From contig NC_134841.1 of the NCBI RefSeq assembly GCF_965363235.1, forward strand, positions 32,269,440 to 32,333,439: a stretch of DNA of 64,000 nucleotides, read 5' to 3'. The translations under genes were made by a program, and so were the position numbers. Shown here in pieces: positions 1 through 12,360 of the stretch. Every line of letters starts with the position of its first letter. Within the stretch, counting starts at the first letter, position 1. This stretch comes from Mytilus galloprovincialis. Lineage: Eukaryota > Mollusca > Bivalvia > Mytilida > Mytilidae. Below the pieces are notes generated by a model. The model did no database searches. It was not told the DNA's origin and saw only the letters and a program-made list of their open reading frames with translations.

Positions 1-1550
1 TGCAGTTTTACGGCGAGTAATCATAAATGTTAGATGTACACTCCAGAACTGTTTCTTAAAAAAACAAATCTTCTACTTAACTACATACCTTATCAGTACA
101 TAAATAAATATACAGGAATGTGCACTTCCATAGTGAAATACTAATAGTCATTATTTCAAAGCTCTTTTTTCAAAGTTCTTTTTTAAATTATTTTAGGCCA
201 GTTGTTATAAAATTAACTGTTGATAATGAAATTAGAGATGAAGTCCTTGTTTAGTTCATTTTTGTTGTAATTGTTCAAGGTATTCATATATCTTTAAGCT
301 TGTACTGGTGATTTTCTTGTACCAATGTACCAATGGTAAACAGTTGTAAGTGCTTTAAGAATGACATGATTTATAACATATCTTTCTTAAGTTCTTCATA
401 AGTATAATGCAATAAAGGTTATAACTCCCTAATGCAAAGTTGGCCTTCGGGCGATTTAGCTATACTTTTTTAGTCTCTTCTTGATACTAGTTCTTCGCAA
501 GTTTAATGTATTATACATTTTTGACATTTTTGGTTTTTCAAATTCATGGGTTTGAGTAGCTCATGAAGGTGAATCTGGAAAAGCACTTCAGAAGTACCCA
601 GTTTTTAAGTGCTACTTTCACACCAATTTCGAAAGAAACTCAAAGTCTTGGTAGCTGAACCTGTGTTCCTAGATCAATTTTCTTCATTTGACTCACATAT
701 AACAAGAGCTAGTTGTGCATGACTAATGCACTTCAAGATAGTACTTCACTGAGCAAATCATGATACTTGATGAAGGCATTTTGTTAAAAGATGGGGAATA
801 TACAGTTAATCGAAGAACATTTCAAAACTTCTGATTTTACAGCAGTAGCACCTAAAACATGCCTTTTCAAATCTCCTCCTTTAGTCATACATGTCTTATA
901 TAGATAGCCATCCTCTCCGTTATCAGGTGATCATTCTAAGGAGTTGGTCCAAGTAAGGAAACTAAAGACTGAAACCTTCAATGGTTAACTCGATTCTTCT
1001 AATTCCTTTATAGAATTAAAAACGTAGGTTTTAGAATCACATGATAAACCAGAGAGAATTTAAACACTTGATGATTGGAATGCCAAATGATTGAACACAA
1101 TTTCAAATCATCACACAAGTGAAAAACTTTAAAGGAAATACAAGAAATACCAAATTCACGGGTAAATTAAATCATAAAATAAAAATATGTGAGAAATTTA
1201 TTCATATAGAAGGTATACTAGGAGAAACCACTCAGAAAAGGCGAATGCCTCATTGCATCTCCCAGAAGTTGAACTGATAGAGAAAAAATATCTACAACCT
1301 CTATAACACTAACTATTCAGTTCTTGAGTGTTTTAATAAACTTTACAAAAATCCCAAATAGATACTATGTTGAGCACCTAAGACCTAGAAATTACAAACA
1401 TGGATTTTAATGTTCTTATACTCCTTTTTGACGACGCTGTCTATTGGATGTTTCTATTGTTCTTTTTGTCTTCAGGTTTTGCAAGTTATGTTACCTTTAT
1501 TTAATCACGGTTTTCACTCTAACAAATCTGAATGCATTTAACTATTTCAG
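1..1550. other. Intronic sequence upstream of the VWA5A-like last exon
   Basis: No coding exon could be recognised here. The stretch ends in a polypyrimidine-AG acceptor (ATTTCAG at 1544-1550) leading into the exon at 1551, so at least its right part should be intron of that gene. It is AT-rich. No repeat family was recognised. Confidence 0.5.
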
Positions 1551-1730
1551 GGTAATATTTGGTGTACAGCATTAGTTGTTGCTTTCTTGGAGAAGAATTT
1601 CAGTAAACGTAAATCTGAATGGGAAATGATTTATAACAAGGCTATAAAATGGCTAACTTCACAAGACAGAGAAGAAAAAAGTGTCACTCAAATCATAGAG
1701 GAAGGCAATGTCATTATCAAAACCATATAA
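1551..1730 (+). CDS. Last exon of a VWA5A/PARP4-like (VIT-VWA domain) protein, partial
   Basis: After the acceptor AG at 1549-1550 an open frame of 59 codons runs to TAA at 1728-1730. It contains WCTALVVAFLEKNFS followed by SEWEMIYNKAIKWL. Vertebrate VWA5A ends in a similar pattern, W-A-T-x-L-A-V-x-W-L, about 10 residues, then C-E-W-E-L-L-x-x-K-A-x-x-W, recalled from family knowledge; PARP4 carries related sequence. Only this C-terminal piece is in the window: the VIT and von Willebrand A domains would lie to the left. Phase is assumed to be 0 because that frame gives the match. The function of VWA5A-like proteins is poorly defined; intracellular scaffold or tumour-suppressor-like roles have been suggested. 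The call rests on roughly 35 residues, so paralogue identity (VWA5A, VWA5B or PARP4) is not resolved. Confidence 0.6.
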   Translation, partial: GNIWCTALVVAFLEKNFSKRKSEWEMIYNKAIKWLTSQDREEKSVTQIIEEGNVIIKTI

Positions 1731-3569
1731 AACTAACAGATTATTTGACATATAGGTATATTAAGATTTAATTGATACAAAACCTCTATATTAACAGTAT
1801 GATTTTTTTCTGTTCTTCTCTGAAAAGAGTTCAATATGTTCGTGGTAATTAATCTTTTTAATTATGGGTATTTTACTATCACACTTTATGTTAATTGTTA
1901 TATCAATTCCAAATTTAGATCCTTAAAATGGTATTGACATGTTTTTATTGTTATTTTTTATGAACCTTTATTGTATTTGTGACATTATATACCATATATA
2001 TATATATAAATATATATATATATGTGTGTGTCAATTAAGGCAACTATAATTGTGTATCAGTTAAAATCAGACATATATGCTGATAAAAATCAGAAATATA
2101 TTTTCTGTCATACTGTTACCATAATAATTTAATTTGAATTATTATATATATATATATATATAATGTTGTAAATAGGAACATTAGAATGTTTTGCTTAAAT
2201 TACTGTGACTGTTTTTGGAAACCATACTTCAACTTCAAATGTATTAATTTTGTAAAAAAAACAATGCTTCCGTACTCCTAACAACAAATTCATTTTATTC
2301 AAATTCAACTGTGTATGTTGTTTTATTTAAAGCCTTATTATCCCAGGTTAGAGTTGTCTATTTGAAACTCTTGCTACAAACAAATAAATATATAAACAAA
2401 GAAAAAACAAAATGGCATATATACAAAGCACAGAAGTAAAAATGAAAGACAACAATACAACAACACATTGGCGGGATGCACAAGAACCGAGCCATGCCAA
2501 AGGGTTATTACCATAAATGGACTAAACAGTAAAGGTAAACAATTTTCAGTGATAAGTAAAAAAAACACTATAACACGTAATTTAGATGATAAACAACGTT
2601 AGTATCTAGAATCTATACTACAAGATTATTTATGAAGTTGATACGGAAAGTTGCATTTGCAATAGTTAAACTGCCTTCCGATTATATATTGATTATAAAT
2701 CCTTTTAAATTGTTACGTCCCAAGGCTTTTTTTTGCATTAAACGTAATAAGGAATGCTCATTCCGAAAATTTGAAAGACCAATTTATTTCAGGGAGTTGT
2801 AATTATAATGTCTTGGTTATTTTCAAAACCAACAATTTTGAATGATTAGATATTTGAGGAGCTACATGAAAAAAACAAAACCAAAATTTATTTTGAAATT
2901 CATCTTAGTCACCTGTGTCTGAATTAGTTTCTGAATTATTTCTAAAATTAATAATTAAGAAAAATATGATATAAATCATGGGAGTACCGATATGCCTACT
3001 ACTGATCTAATGGTACTGTCGTTCAAAGGCAGTCAACTTTATATTACCCTACACTTTACTTCCCTGCTAGGTTCTATTAATGAAAGTTTTACTTTCTTAA
3101 TTTTTTCGAAGACATTTTGAGACCTAAAATCTTATTAAAGTAAGTAGAACAAAAATACTGATCTCCAACGAAAATTTTAAAAAAACCTGATAAAACTAAT
3201 AGTCGATGAAACAAGTGACAAATAGATGCCATATTCCTGAATTGTTAAATTAATTTCCGAAGCAGAATAAATGGAGAGTTAAACATGGTTTTATAGCCAG
3301 TTAAAACTCCCACTTGTATTACAGTTGCTCATAGTTCCGTCATATTGAAGAAGAAAAAACCCGGTAATTTGCACCATATGTGTATACTCATATGGTTCAA
3401 CCAAATTATTGTTCAAATATTGACTTAAAATTAATAAACATAAGGTTACTGGGTGTTTTTTTTTTATATTTTTTATATTATAAAGCGGTATAATACGGTT
3501 ACTTTAATTATAAAACCATTAATTTATTGAGTTTGTATTTACATTGTATCATAGATCAAATGTAATCGG
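1731..3569. other. Intergenic, AT-rich, microsatellites
   Basis: No gene seen. It holds TA microsatellites near 1995-2030 and 2141-2162, and a relic of a dispersed repeat at 2380-2570 (same family as 8120-9430: sequence like 'gcaaaatggcatatatacaaagcac' variants with a 'gcgggatgcacaag' block). Part of it is presumably 3' UTR of the VWA5A-like gene. Confidence 0.6.
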
Positions 3570-3998
3570 TCAGTGTATGTTCACTTGTGTTAATATGTCT
3601 TTTGATTGAGTTAAGCCATTTCAATTGATATTTTATAGTATGCCTTTCTATGTTGTGATGTTACACTATTGTTTCAGATAAGGGTGAAGGTTTGGTACCA
3701 TTAAACCGTTTGAACCAGCTGTAATTGTTTGCACCTGTCTTAAGTCAGGTATCTGATGTTAAGTAGTTGTCGTTTGTTGATGTGGTTCATAAGTGTTTCT
3801 CGTTTCTCGTTTTTTTTTATAGATAAGTCCGTTTGAATGGTTTTACACTACTAATTTTTGGGGCCCTTTATAGCTTGCTGTTTGGTGTGAGCCAAGGCTC
3901 CGTGTCGAAGACCCTTCTTTGACCTATAACAGTTTACTGTTATCAATTGTGATTTAGGTGGAGAGTTGTCTCATTGACACTCATACCACATCTTGTTA
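3570..3998 (+). repeat. Mussel dispersed repeat, family A, long form
   Basis: A block of about 430 bp ending in 'gagttgtctcattgacac' and 'ataccacatcttgttat'. The same block occurs inverted at 35405-35765, and short forms lie at 18485-18670, 40483-40655 and 56281-56475, with scraps at 36002-36060, 36567-36640, 46722-46780, 50068-50110 and 51601-51680. I recognise it as a very common mussel repeat. No ORF and no clear terminal inverted repeats were found, so it may be the 3' part of a longer retroelement. Confidence 0.75.
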
Positions 3999-4471
3999 TA
4001 TCTATTGAATGGTATTATGGATTTTTTTCTAATGAACTGATCGAAAATACCTAAATGAATTTTACTCACAAAAATTAAAACACTACTGTTCTGCTGTAAA
4101 CCACCAAAATATTCCTTCACTAATATATTCCGATTAGTGGTACAACATTTATATGCTAAAACGGCGGGAAAATCTGTTTTTAATAGTATTCCTATTAAAC
4201 CATACATGTAATAAACAAATCATATACAAACAATAAGATTATAATCACCGTACATGTGATGTCCGATGTCTGACAAATCTAATTATAAATGATTGTTATA
4301 AATATAATTATACATCTTTTAACTTCTGGATTAAATGTGGTATATGAATATCTGTCGAGTATCCGGATTTCTTTTTTCTTTTCCTATTGACACTATAATG
4401 TTGATTATGCCAGATAAAGACAGTTACATTGTGGTTTTCTGAATATTAGATTGCCAATTATTCTGGTGTTG

Positions 4472-5419
4472 TTATCCGAAAGGAAAGTCTACCTTTGAGT
4501 CGCAAACAAACGTTGACAGATCTACATCAATTATTCGTTTTCTCCTAAGATTCGCAGGATGTTCGCATTCAATATGGATGAATTCTGATTTTGCCAATCG
4601 ATAATAAGATTCTTGGATCGTTGATATTATGTAATACATATGACAATCACAATTCCAGGGATTGTTTGTTAATTCTAAATTATAGTTTATTAATTCAAAG
4701 GCATAATTTCCTTTGTGATTTTGATATCTCCAGAACCACTCGTTATCCCATTCGGTAAAATTATTGTACATCAAATCAACATAGGTAAAGTAAGGTTCGG
4801 TTAAATCATAAGTCCAGTTGAGATTATTTGTAAATTTATTCACGTCGTTATTACTTAGATTAAATACTACGATAGAAGGAGGAATATATGGCCATGCTTC
4901 CATGTACGTCATTTTATTATGTGAAAGATCAACGGAACGAAGTTTTCTAAGGTTGGTATGAAACACCGACATACCGATTGAAGATATTTGATTGTTTGAC
5001 ATTACCAAAGTTACCAGTGTATCGCCAATAAGATCAAACATTCCAGATTCTATAACTTTCAATTGATTGTCTCTAATATACAATGTATTTAGCACTTTTG
5101 TATATTTGAAAGCATTAGGGTCTACTGAGATGATTTTGTTGTCATTCAAATTTAGTGTTTCCAGCTGGTAAAACAAAGGAATATACTTATGAATTCTATC
5201 ATCATAAGATGCAAAAGCAGTTGCATTAATAAGTGTAATTTTGTTTCCAGACAAGTCAAGAGTATAAGCTTGTGGGTTACAGTTTTGGAATACTGGCTCG
5301 TTGATTTCAGATAAACCAAGGTTGGACATATTAATGTCGGTGACAGTTGGATCTGAACATCGACCGGACACAAAAGGTATCAAGTGAAGTAGTATAGAGA
5401 GCATTAATCTTTGTAACAT
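4472..5419 (-). CDS. Secreted leucine-rich repeat protein 1
   Basis: One uninterrupted exon encodes 315 residues. A signal peptide is evident (MLQRLMLSILLHLIPFVSG), then about six LRRs with LxLxxNxI cores (TLDLSGNKI, TLNLNDNKI, TLVMSNNQI, SVDLSHNKM, FNLSNNDV), several N-x-S/T sites, and an LRRCT-type cap starting NNPWNCDCHMYY with four cysteines in the usual C-x-C...C...C order. There is no transmembrane segment or TIR domain after the cap: the frame stops at once (VDFPFG then TAA). A splice acceptor lies just upstream (AATTTACAG, AG at 5446-5447), so a 5' non-coding exon is likely. The paralogue at 13936-14892 ends at the same place, which argues the short form is complete and not a truncated Toll-like receptor. 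Extracellular recognition or adhesion is inferred; the ligand is unknown. Confidence 0.85.
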   Translation of the reverse strand: MLQRLMLSILLHLIPFVSGRCSDPTVTDINMSNLGLSEINEPVFQNCNPQAYTLDLSGNKITLINATAFASYDDRIHKYIPLFYQLETLNLNDNKIISVDPNAFKYTKVLNTLYIRDNQLKVIESGMFDLIGDTLVTLVMSNNQISSIGMSVFHTNLRKLRSVDLSHNKMTYMEAWPYIPPSIVVFNLSNNDVNKFTNNLNWTYDLTEPYFTYVDLMYNNFTEWDNEWFWRYQNHKGNYAFELINYNLELTNNPWNCDCHMYYIISTIQESYYRLAKSEFIHIECEHPANLRRKRIIDVDLSTFVCDSKVDFPFG

Positions 5420-5494
5420 GTCTGTCCGTTACACTCTTAATATATCTGTAAATTAGAACAAACAAATGAAATATGAAATGAATATTTAATATAT

Positions 5495-5735
5495 TGAAAG
5501 AGGGACGAAAGATACCAAAGGGACAGTCAAACTCATAAATCTAAAACGAACTGACAACACCATGGCTAAAAATGAAAAAGACAAACAGAAAAACAATAGA
5601 ACACATGACACAACATAGAAAACTAAAGAATAAACAACACGAACCCCACCAAAAACTAGGGGTGATCTCAGGTGCTCCGGAAGGGTAAGCAGATCCTGCT
5701 CCACATGTGGCACCCGTCGTGTTGCTTATGTGATT
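5495..5735 (-). repeat. Dispersed repeat, family B
   Basis: It begins 'gagggacgaaagatacc' and ends near 'cacccgtcgtgttgc'. A near-identical copy in the same orientation is at 22343-22577, an inverted copy at 6140-6300, a degraded copy at 24170-24490 and a scrap at 15985-16060. It lies directly upstream of LRR gene 1. Short ORFs read through it in several copies but differ between copies, so they are not genes. Confidence 0.75.
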
Positions 5736-6139
5736 ACAAATCCGGTAAATATTCTAATTCGGTAAGTCACATTCATGAAAGGGAAGGGGATTGTAGTTAC
5801 GACGTAAGGAACATATCCGATATCATTTGTGAAACGGTTATTCCATAACGGTCAACCATATAACAAAACATTGACTTGACATATAACAAAAAACTGGCAA
5901 TCTGTCAATTCAAATCGGCAGCGAACACACTAACTTATTAATTCAGTATTTGAGTTTACCTTGGTTATTGATTTAAAACTGCATATGATTGGAATTATTA
6001 TTGCAGTTTTTTTGTCAAAATGTTTAAAGATATAAAGCAACTTGGTAACTTTTAACTGGCGCAAGCTTAAGATTGAAATGATTGAACTTCATTTTTACAA
6101 AGATAAAAAGATAGAGTCTATAAAAAATAAAACAAAAAA

Positions 6140-6300
6140 TCATTTGATATTTGGTGGTGTTTGTGTTGCTAAGTCTTCAGTTTTCTATGTTGTGTTTTGT
6201 GTACTGTTGTTTGTTGGTCTTTTTTAACCATGGTGTTGTCGGTTTATTTTCGAGTTTGAGTTTGAATGTCCCTTTGGTATCTTTCGCTCTTTTCTAACAT
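6140..6300 (+). repeat. Dispersed repeat, family B, inverted copy
   Basis: Reverse orientation relative to 5495-5735: it shares 'gttttctatgttgtg' and 'ccctttggtatctttcgc'. The two copies are about 400 bp apart and could form an imperfect stem. Confidence 0.7.
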
Positions 6301-6821
6301 AATAATTCGTTTATTTTGTCTGACGAAATAAACACAGATAATCAAATACTTATCATATACGAGAAAATTGACCAATATTAGATTGTACTTGTAGAATATT
6401 ATTAGCATCAATCGAATGGATAACAATTGTCATATTCATGACTTGGGACAAGCATTTCCTTATGTAGAAAATGGTGGATTAAAACTGGTTTTAAAGCTAC
6501 CTAAACATCTCACTTGTATATTCATAAAAAGAAATTATTTGCAGAAATGTGATTTAACATGTCTGAATGTCTTGAAAATAAAACTTTACATACCTGTTAG
6601 ATGTTTAAATAAAAAATGCAGTAAACATGAGTATGTCGAGACGTTATCTATATATTTCTGTAGTTATATACATCGTATACAAATATTACATTATATTTAA
6701 ATCTTCTTCAAACCAACAAAACAGCAAGTCGGGATAATTCCTATGGTTGCATAAAATATGCACAAACTTTTCTATCTGGTTTTATCTTTGTCAATAATCT
6801 TATTGGACGATCCTACGATTT

Positions 6822-7545
6822 AATAAAATTGAGAATGGAAACGGGGAATGTGTAAAAGCAACAACAACCCGGCCATAGAGCAGACAACAGCCGAAGGCCA
6901 CCAATGGGTCTTCAATGTAACGATAAAAATCCCGCACCCGGAGGCGTCCTTCAGCTGGCCCCTAAACAAATGTGCATACTACTTTAGTGATAATGGACGT
7001 CATACTTAACTCCGAATTATGTACAAGAAATTAAAATAAAATCATACCAGACTAACAAAGGCCAGAGGCTCCTGACTTGGGACAGGTGCAAACTTGCAGC
7101 GGGGTTAAACATGTTTTTTTAGATCTCAACCCTTCCCCTATACCTCTAGCCAATGTAGAAAAACAAACGCACAGTAAAACTCAGTTTAAGAGAAGTCCGA
7201 GTCCAATGTTAGAATATGAAACAAAAGAAAATAAACAAAATGACATTAATACATAAATAACAACAGACTACTAGCAGTTACTGACATGCCAGCTCCAGAC
7301 CTCAATTAAACTGATTGAAAGATTATGTCTTCATCATATGAATACCAGGCACAATCCCTCCTGTTAGGGGTTTAGTATTATACCATCATAAAATATATGA
7401 GAAGAACATAACCCGTGTCATGCCAACAACTGGTTTTAGAATAAATGTGTTTAATTCCGATGCAATGACCCTATAAGTGAATCAATATTAAAGCCAAAAT
7501 ATGCAATATTTAATGACCTGACAACAGTATCGTAACTATATCCCT
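6822..7545 (-). mobile_element. Penelope-like retroelement, 3' part (degraded)
   Basis: Read on the - strand, the first part resembles the C-terminal coding tail of a mussel retroelement ORF (S-Y-D-T-V-V-R-S-L-N-I-A-Y-F-G), then a long 3' region with 'ccagaggctcctgacttggg' (as printed on +) and a terminus ending about 6822 with 'gagaatggaaacggggaatg' (+). I recognise this 3' region as very frequent in mussel and oyster genomes. Assignment to Penelope-like elements comes from memory of the full ORF and is less certain than the repeat call itself. The coding part is broken. Confidence 0.6.
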
Positions 7546-8119
7546 TTTATCGTAAAAAAGGAAAATTAAGTACTTTATAATTCCAAACATCGAAACCGTT
7601 ATGGTTTAATGATCTAAACTTTAGCCGAACTACACATATACCATGTTGAAACACTAAAGAAAGTTTAGACAAAATCACCCTTTTTTTCAAGCAAAAATAT
7701 ATCGAAACCAACAGTGTAATGTAAAATATCATATGACACCGGGAGGTCATATGTCTATTGTAACTTACGCGTATGAAGCTATAACCAATAATTCATAAAT
7801 TTCAGTCTTAGATGAGAAATTAAAAAAAAATACAATAACAAATTTCCCATTGCGCTATTAAGATGTTAAATTATTTCAAATCAAATCATTCAAGTATCTA
7901 ACATGTATGGTTAAAGTAAAATCACAAAAATACTGAACTCCGAGGAGAATTCAAAACGGAAAGTCCCTAATCAAATAGCAAAATCAAAAGCTCAAGCACA
8001 TCAAACGAATGGATAACAAAAGTCATATTCCTTACTTGGAACAGGCATTTTCTTATGTAGAAAATGGTGGGTTGAACACGGATTTATAACGTGAACAAAC
8101 ACACAGACATAATAGGTAA
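7546..8119. other. Intergenic, no gene seen
   Basis: AT-rich spacer. A short repeat scrap at 8010-8090 ('tatgtagaaaatggtgg') recurs at 6455-6475. Confidence 0.6.
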
Positions 8120-9262
8120 AAATGTCAAATATACAGCTGTTATAATCTTAATCACTAAAATAAAAAATGTAACAAAGAAGCACAAAATGACATATATACC
8201 AAGCATATTAGCAAAAATTAAAGACCCGAATACACAAATATGCCATAGTACAATAACACAATGACGAGATGTATAAGTACAGAGCCACGTCATATATGTA
8301 ACGAAGAAACATAAAAAGGCATATAGACAAAGCACAAAGCAAAAAAGCAACAAACAAGTTTTACAATAGCAAATAACGGGATGTAAAAACTAAAAGTCTT
8401 TAAGAACTGTGACCAAGTAGCTAGAGCAACATTGACTCTAACATTGAATCGTGTGTTTGACGTCAGAATGTAAACGTCTCATACAGGTAGAGATATAAAT
8501 AATGTTGTCGTTCAAAGTATGAACATTTTATATTCTATAGTTCTTTAGGCATATCCTTTTTCCTTTTTTTTTCCTTCTCCAAGTTGCCGCTTGTCTATAT
8601 TGCACTTTATTGTGTATTTCTTCTTAAAAAAAAAACCCACATCATTATGTATTAAAAAAAGGGCATATACGCAAAGCATTAGCAAATATGTAAATGTCAA
8701 ATATACAGCTGTTATAATCTTAATCACTAAAATAAAAAATGTAACAAAGAAGCACAAAATGACATATATACCAAACATATTAGCAAAAATTAAAGACCCG
8801 AATACACAAATATGCCATAGTACAATAACACAATGACGAGATGTATAAGTACAGAGCCACGTCATATATGTAACGAAGAAACATAAAAAGGCATATAGAC
8901 AAAGCACAAAGCAAAAAAGCAACAAACAAGTTTTACAATAGCAAATAACGGGATGTAAAAACTAAAAGTCTTTAAGAACTGTGACCAAGTAGCTAGAGCA
9001 ACATTGACTCTAACATTGAATCGTGTGTTTGACGTCAGAATGTAAACGTCTCATACAGGTAGAGATATAAATAATGTTGTCGTTCAAAGTATGAACATTT
9101 TATATTCTATAGTTCTTTAGGCATATCCTTTTTCCTTTTTTTTTCCTTCTCCAAGTTGCCGCTTGTCTATATTGCACTTTATTGTGTATTTCTTCTTAAA
9201 AAAAAACCACATCATTATGTATTAAAAAAAGGGAATATACGCAAAGCATTAGCAAATATGAA
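8120..9262. repeat. Recent 572-bp tandem duplication
   Basis: Unit 1 is 8120-8691 and unit 2 is 8692-9262. Anchors keep a constant offset of 572 ('aaatgtcaaatatacag' at 8120 and 8692; 'gcatatcctttttcc' at 8549 and 9121). The copies differ at only a few positions (for example ccaagcat versus ccaaacat, and A-run lengths), so the duplication is young. The unit is itself made of an older dispersed repeat whose relics continue to 9430. ORFs of 89 and 126 codons in it are by-products of the duplication, not genes. Confidence 0.9.
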
Positions 9263-9589
9263 AGACCAGAATACAAAAATAATAATAGAACAATAGCACA
9301 ATAGCGGAATGTTTAAGTACAGAGTCACGTCATATGTATCAAAGAAACATAAAAAGTCACTGACAACCCAATATGAAAGATTATGCCAAAAACACAATGA
9401 CAGGATGTATAAGCACAGAGCCACGTCAAATGGATATCACCAAAAACAGACAAAACAGTAAAAGAAGTATTAATAAAGACAAATAAAAGAACACTATAAC
9501 ACGTATTTAGATGATAAACAAAGTCAGTACGCAGAATCTATATTTCAAGACCAACATGTATTATTTGTGAAGTTGATACGCAACATTTA

Positions 9590-9870
9590 TCAACAAGGTA
9601 TTGGTACCTTCCGATATTTTTTTTAGAATAAAGAACGAGAAGTTCTTCGAAATAACCCTGGTTCAACAACTTGCTGCTTAGACACGTGTGACGTCTGAGT
9701 AGAAGCTGCAAGCTCTTAAATACCGAAAAAGTTGGGAAATGTATATCCCATGTGCGGGTGAAGTTGGTATAGTGCTACTAAGGTGGGGTAAATTGATAAT
9801 TTGGAAATCCATAATTTGGAAATTGATAATTTCAATATAGAAATCGTCTCGTTTGTTATAGACTCTGGTA
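9590..9870 (-). mobile_element. Penelope-like reverse transcriptase, C-terminal remnant
   Basis: On the - strand the frame reads S-P-A-H-G-I-Y-I-S-Q-L-F-R-Y-L-R-A-C-S. This matches the Y-G-V-Y-I-S-Q-L-x-R-Y-A-R-A-C-S block I recall from mollusc and cnidarian Penelope-like ORFs, where it follows the RT core. The remnant is short and broken. Family assignment is from memory. Confidence 0.5.
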
Positions 9871-11639
9871 CTGAGATGACTGTGTATGTCAAGAAATTAT
9901 CCTACCAAGAGGCTTTCTTTGAAAATATAAGCAGATAAGGGGAGAAAACTCCTATTAAATTAAATATTAAGCGTACTTCGACGTAAATGAATTTGCGTTG
10001 TGTCATGTCATAACTTACAATTTGACACAAACATAATGTTGATAAGTATAAAGATTTCATAAGAATTACAATTACAAGCAAAATTTAGAACATGACCTTG
10101 ATCTTTGAACTTGGCCTCAATTTCTTGCCTATGGACCAAGGACCTCACCTCTTTGTAAAAGGACGTTATGTCACTATGAGTTTGAGTGGATTTGAGTGGA
10201 TTTTAACATGCCATATCTTGAAGTTTTTAAGAGAAAAAATTCAATGTAAGAGACGGTTCCGATATCTCATCAGTATTAATGAGTATGTAAGCATTCACAT
10301 CAAACTCAATATGAGTTATGAGATAAAGAATGACAGGAATGATTCAGGAATCATAGAACTATTTCCAGAGGAGACAATGACGTTGCTATTGTCCGAATAG
10401 CGAATAAATAACTGTTTCAAATAATGCAGAAAGTTAGGGAAAATATTTGCCTCCAGTAAATAATTCATACCCAGTATATAGCTTTGGGACTATTAGTCGT
10501 TTTATAATAGTCTTTTAAATGAAAATATGTGTTCCAATGAAAAGTTCTTAGAAAGGAAAGTAAATTGTTTTTGAGCATGTTGGCATTCACATAAAACCAA
10601 ATCTGATTTATGAGATAAATACGGTGTTATACTTATATATTGCATTAGCATAGCCTATTAGTTTCAAACGCGTGCAAAAAGTTGACATGCTGCAATAAAA
10701 AAGCATCATTTGTATGTGTTAATTTGGGACAGAGGTAGGGCCAATTTCACTTGAACTTAGGAATCAACAATACTGTTTATAGGTGGACTCAGAAAGAAAC
10801 TTTAATCTTTCATTGCTATCGCTACATAGCTATAGGTCAGACTTATGTTTACAGTAGTCTTCTGATATTCAAATCTCGACAATTTATTCAGAATACAAAT
10901 AAAGGATTAAAGACAGGGGGATCTGGTGGATCAAGTACGTCAACAGATAAACTAGAACATGCACCAATATGTTTCTGTGAAATTATCAATCCTTGGAAAG
11001 ATAGGAAGATTTGATCACAAACTAGAGTGTACATGTTAGCCAAAACATCTATATTCATTGAAATATTGTTTTATATACTTCACATGTATATGTCAATGTG
11101 ACCAAATGAACTGTATATATTTTTGATTTCTTTTGATATTTTATGCTGGTCAGTATTTTTGTGAATTTACTTGTTACTTTTGTCATTTGTATAAAGAAAG
11201 TACACTGATGCAAAACTATTTGAACGATGAACAAAGAATGGAATTGACTTGAATAATAAAGGCAACAGTAGTATACCGCTGTTAGAAATTCATAAATCGA
11301 TTGAGAAAAATAAAAAACCAAATCCGGTTTACAAACTAAAACTGAGGGAAACGCATCAAATATAAGAGGAGAACTACGACACAACAGAAACACAACATTA
11401 AAATGTAACACACACAGAAACGAACTATAATATAACAATGGCCATTTTCCTGACTTGGTACAGGTCATTTTGAGAAAAAAATGATGGGTAATACTAAAAC
11501 CTGGTTTTGTGACATGCCAAACCTCCCGCTTTGTGGCAATGTTAAATAAAACATAAAAATGACAACATTACATGACAGGACTACAATACAAATAAATGGA
11601 AGAACATATAGGACAGAGAAGCACACGAATAATAGCTAA
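9871..11639. other. Intergenic, no gene supported
   Basis: Several ORFs of 70-137 codons occur on both strands, but none has recognisable domains or a splice context. The - strand ORF at 11055-11468 begins inside a mussel repeat scrap ('cctgacttggtacagg'), so it is likely repeat-derived. Confidence 0.6.
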
Positions 11640-11800
11640 CAAAAGGTACCAGGTTTAAAATTTAATACGCCAGACGCGCGTTTCGTCCACACAAAACTAA
11701 CCAGTGACGCTTAGATGAAAAAGTTCGAAAAACAAAACAAGTACAAAGTTGAAGAGCACTGAGCACCAAAAGTTGTGCCCAATACGGCTAGAATTTTCTG
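11640..11800. repeat. Dispersed repeat, family C
   Basis: It contains 'cgccagacgcgcgtttcgtc' and 'aagtacaaagttgaagagca', which I recognise as a frequent mussel repeat. A diverged relative lies at 43482-43630 within a MAU2 intron ('agatgaagagctctaatcc'). Confidence 0.6.
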
Positions 11801-11921
11801 CCTGGGATAAGAACATCCTTATTATTTAGAACTTCATACTTTTGCAAACAGTAAATTTTATAAAATGACTATATAATAGATATACATGATAAAACCGAAG
11901 TGGTGACTAACTACAGAATAA

Positions 11922-12360
11922 AGGTGTCAGACCACCAATTAAAAATCCCTATCTGTTCAACCAAATTTTGCAATTTTCACAGCTTTCTAAATATTTTACC
12001 TTAAGTTTAACTTCAAGGAAACCAGGTATATCCTGAATTGTACATGTATCACCTTCCTACATGCCAATTTTCAACCAATGTTTAAAGTCTTGTTACAAAT
12101 TTCTGATTTTGAAAAGACAGGTACTACCAAAATAACTCCCGGTTTTCTGGAAATCTTAAATTAGTGTACTATGTAGCGCATTAATCCTGAATTTTTAATG
12201 CAAACTCATAGACAAGTGAATTTTGGCTCAAAATGGTCTAAATATATTTCCCTTTCACCAAAAGTTTCGTTTCTGCAAATTTGTTGGTTAGTTTAAGTAA
12301 ACAATGACATCAAAAGCACTATTTTGTGTCAAAGTAGGAGTAATTGGTGGTCTGACACCT
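11922..12360. mobile_element. MITE with 20-bp perfect terminal inverted repeats
   Basis: The left end AGGTGTCAGACCACCAATTA is matched exactly by the reverse complement of the right end. The element is 439 bp with no coding capacity. Flanks (AATAA / AAAAA) do not give an unambiguous target-site duplication, so the superfamily is undecided. Confidence 0.8.

Noticed and set aside
4472-5419. Truncated Toll-like receptor (pseudogene)
   Set aside because: Signal peptide and cap are intact, there is no internal stop, and the paralogue ends at the same place, so a complete short secreted protein is more likely.
8545-8925. Membrane-like 126-codon ORF, with a near copy at 8084-8353
   Set aside because: Both are translations of the same tandemly duplicated non-coding repeat. 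Low-complexity hydrophobic content comes from AT-rich sequence.
10751-11014. 87-codon ORF as a small gene
   Set aside because: No domain, no splice or promoter context, and composition like the surrounding spacer.
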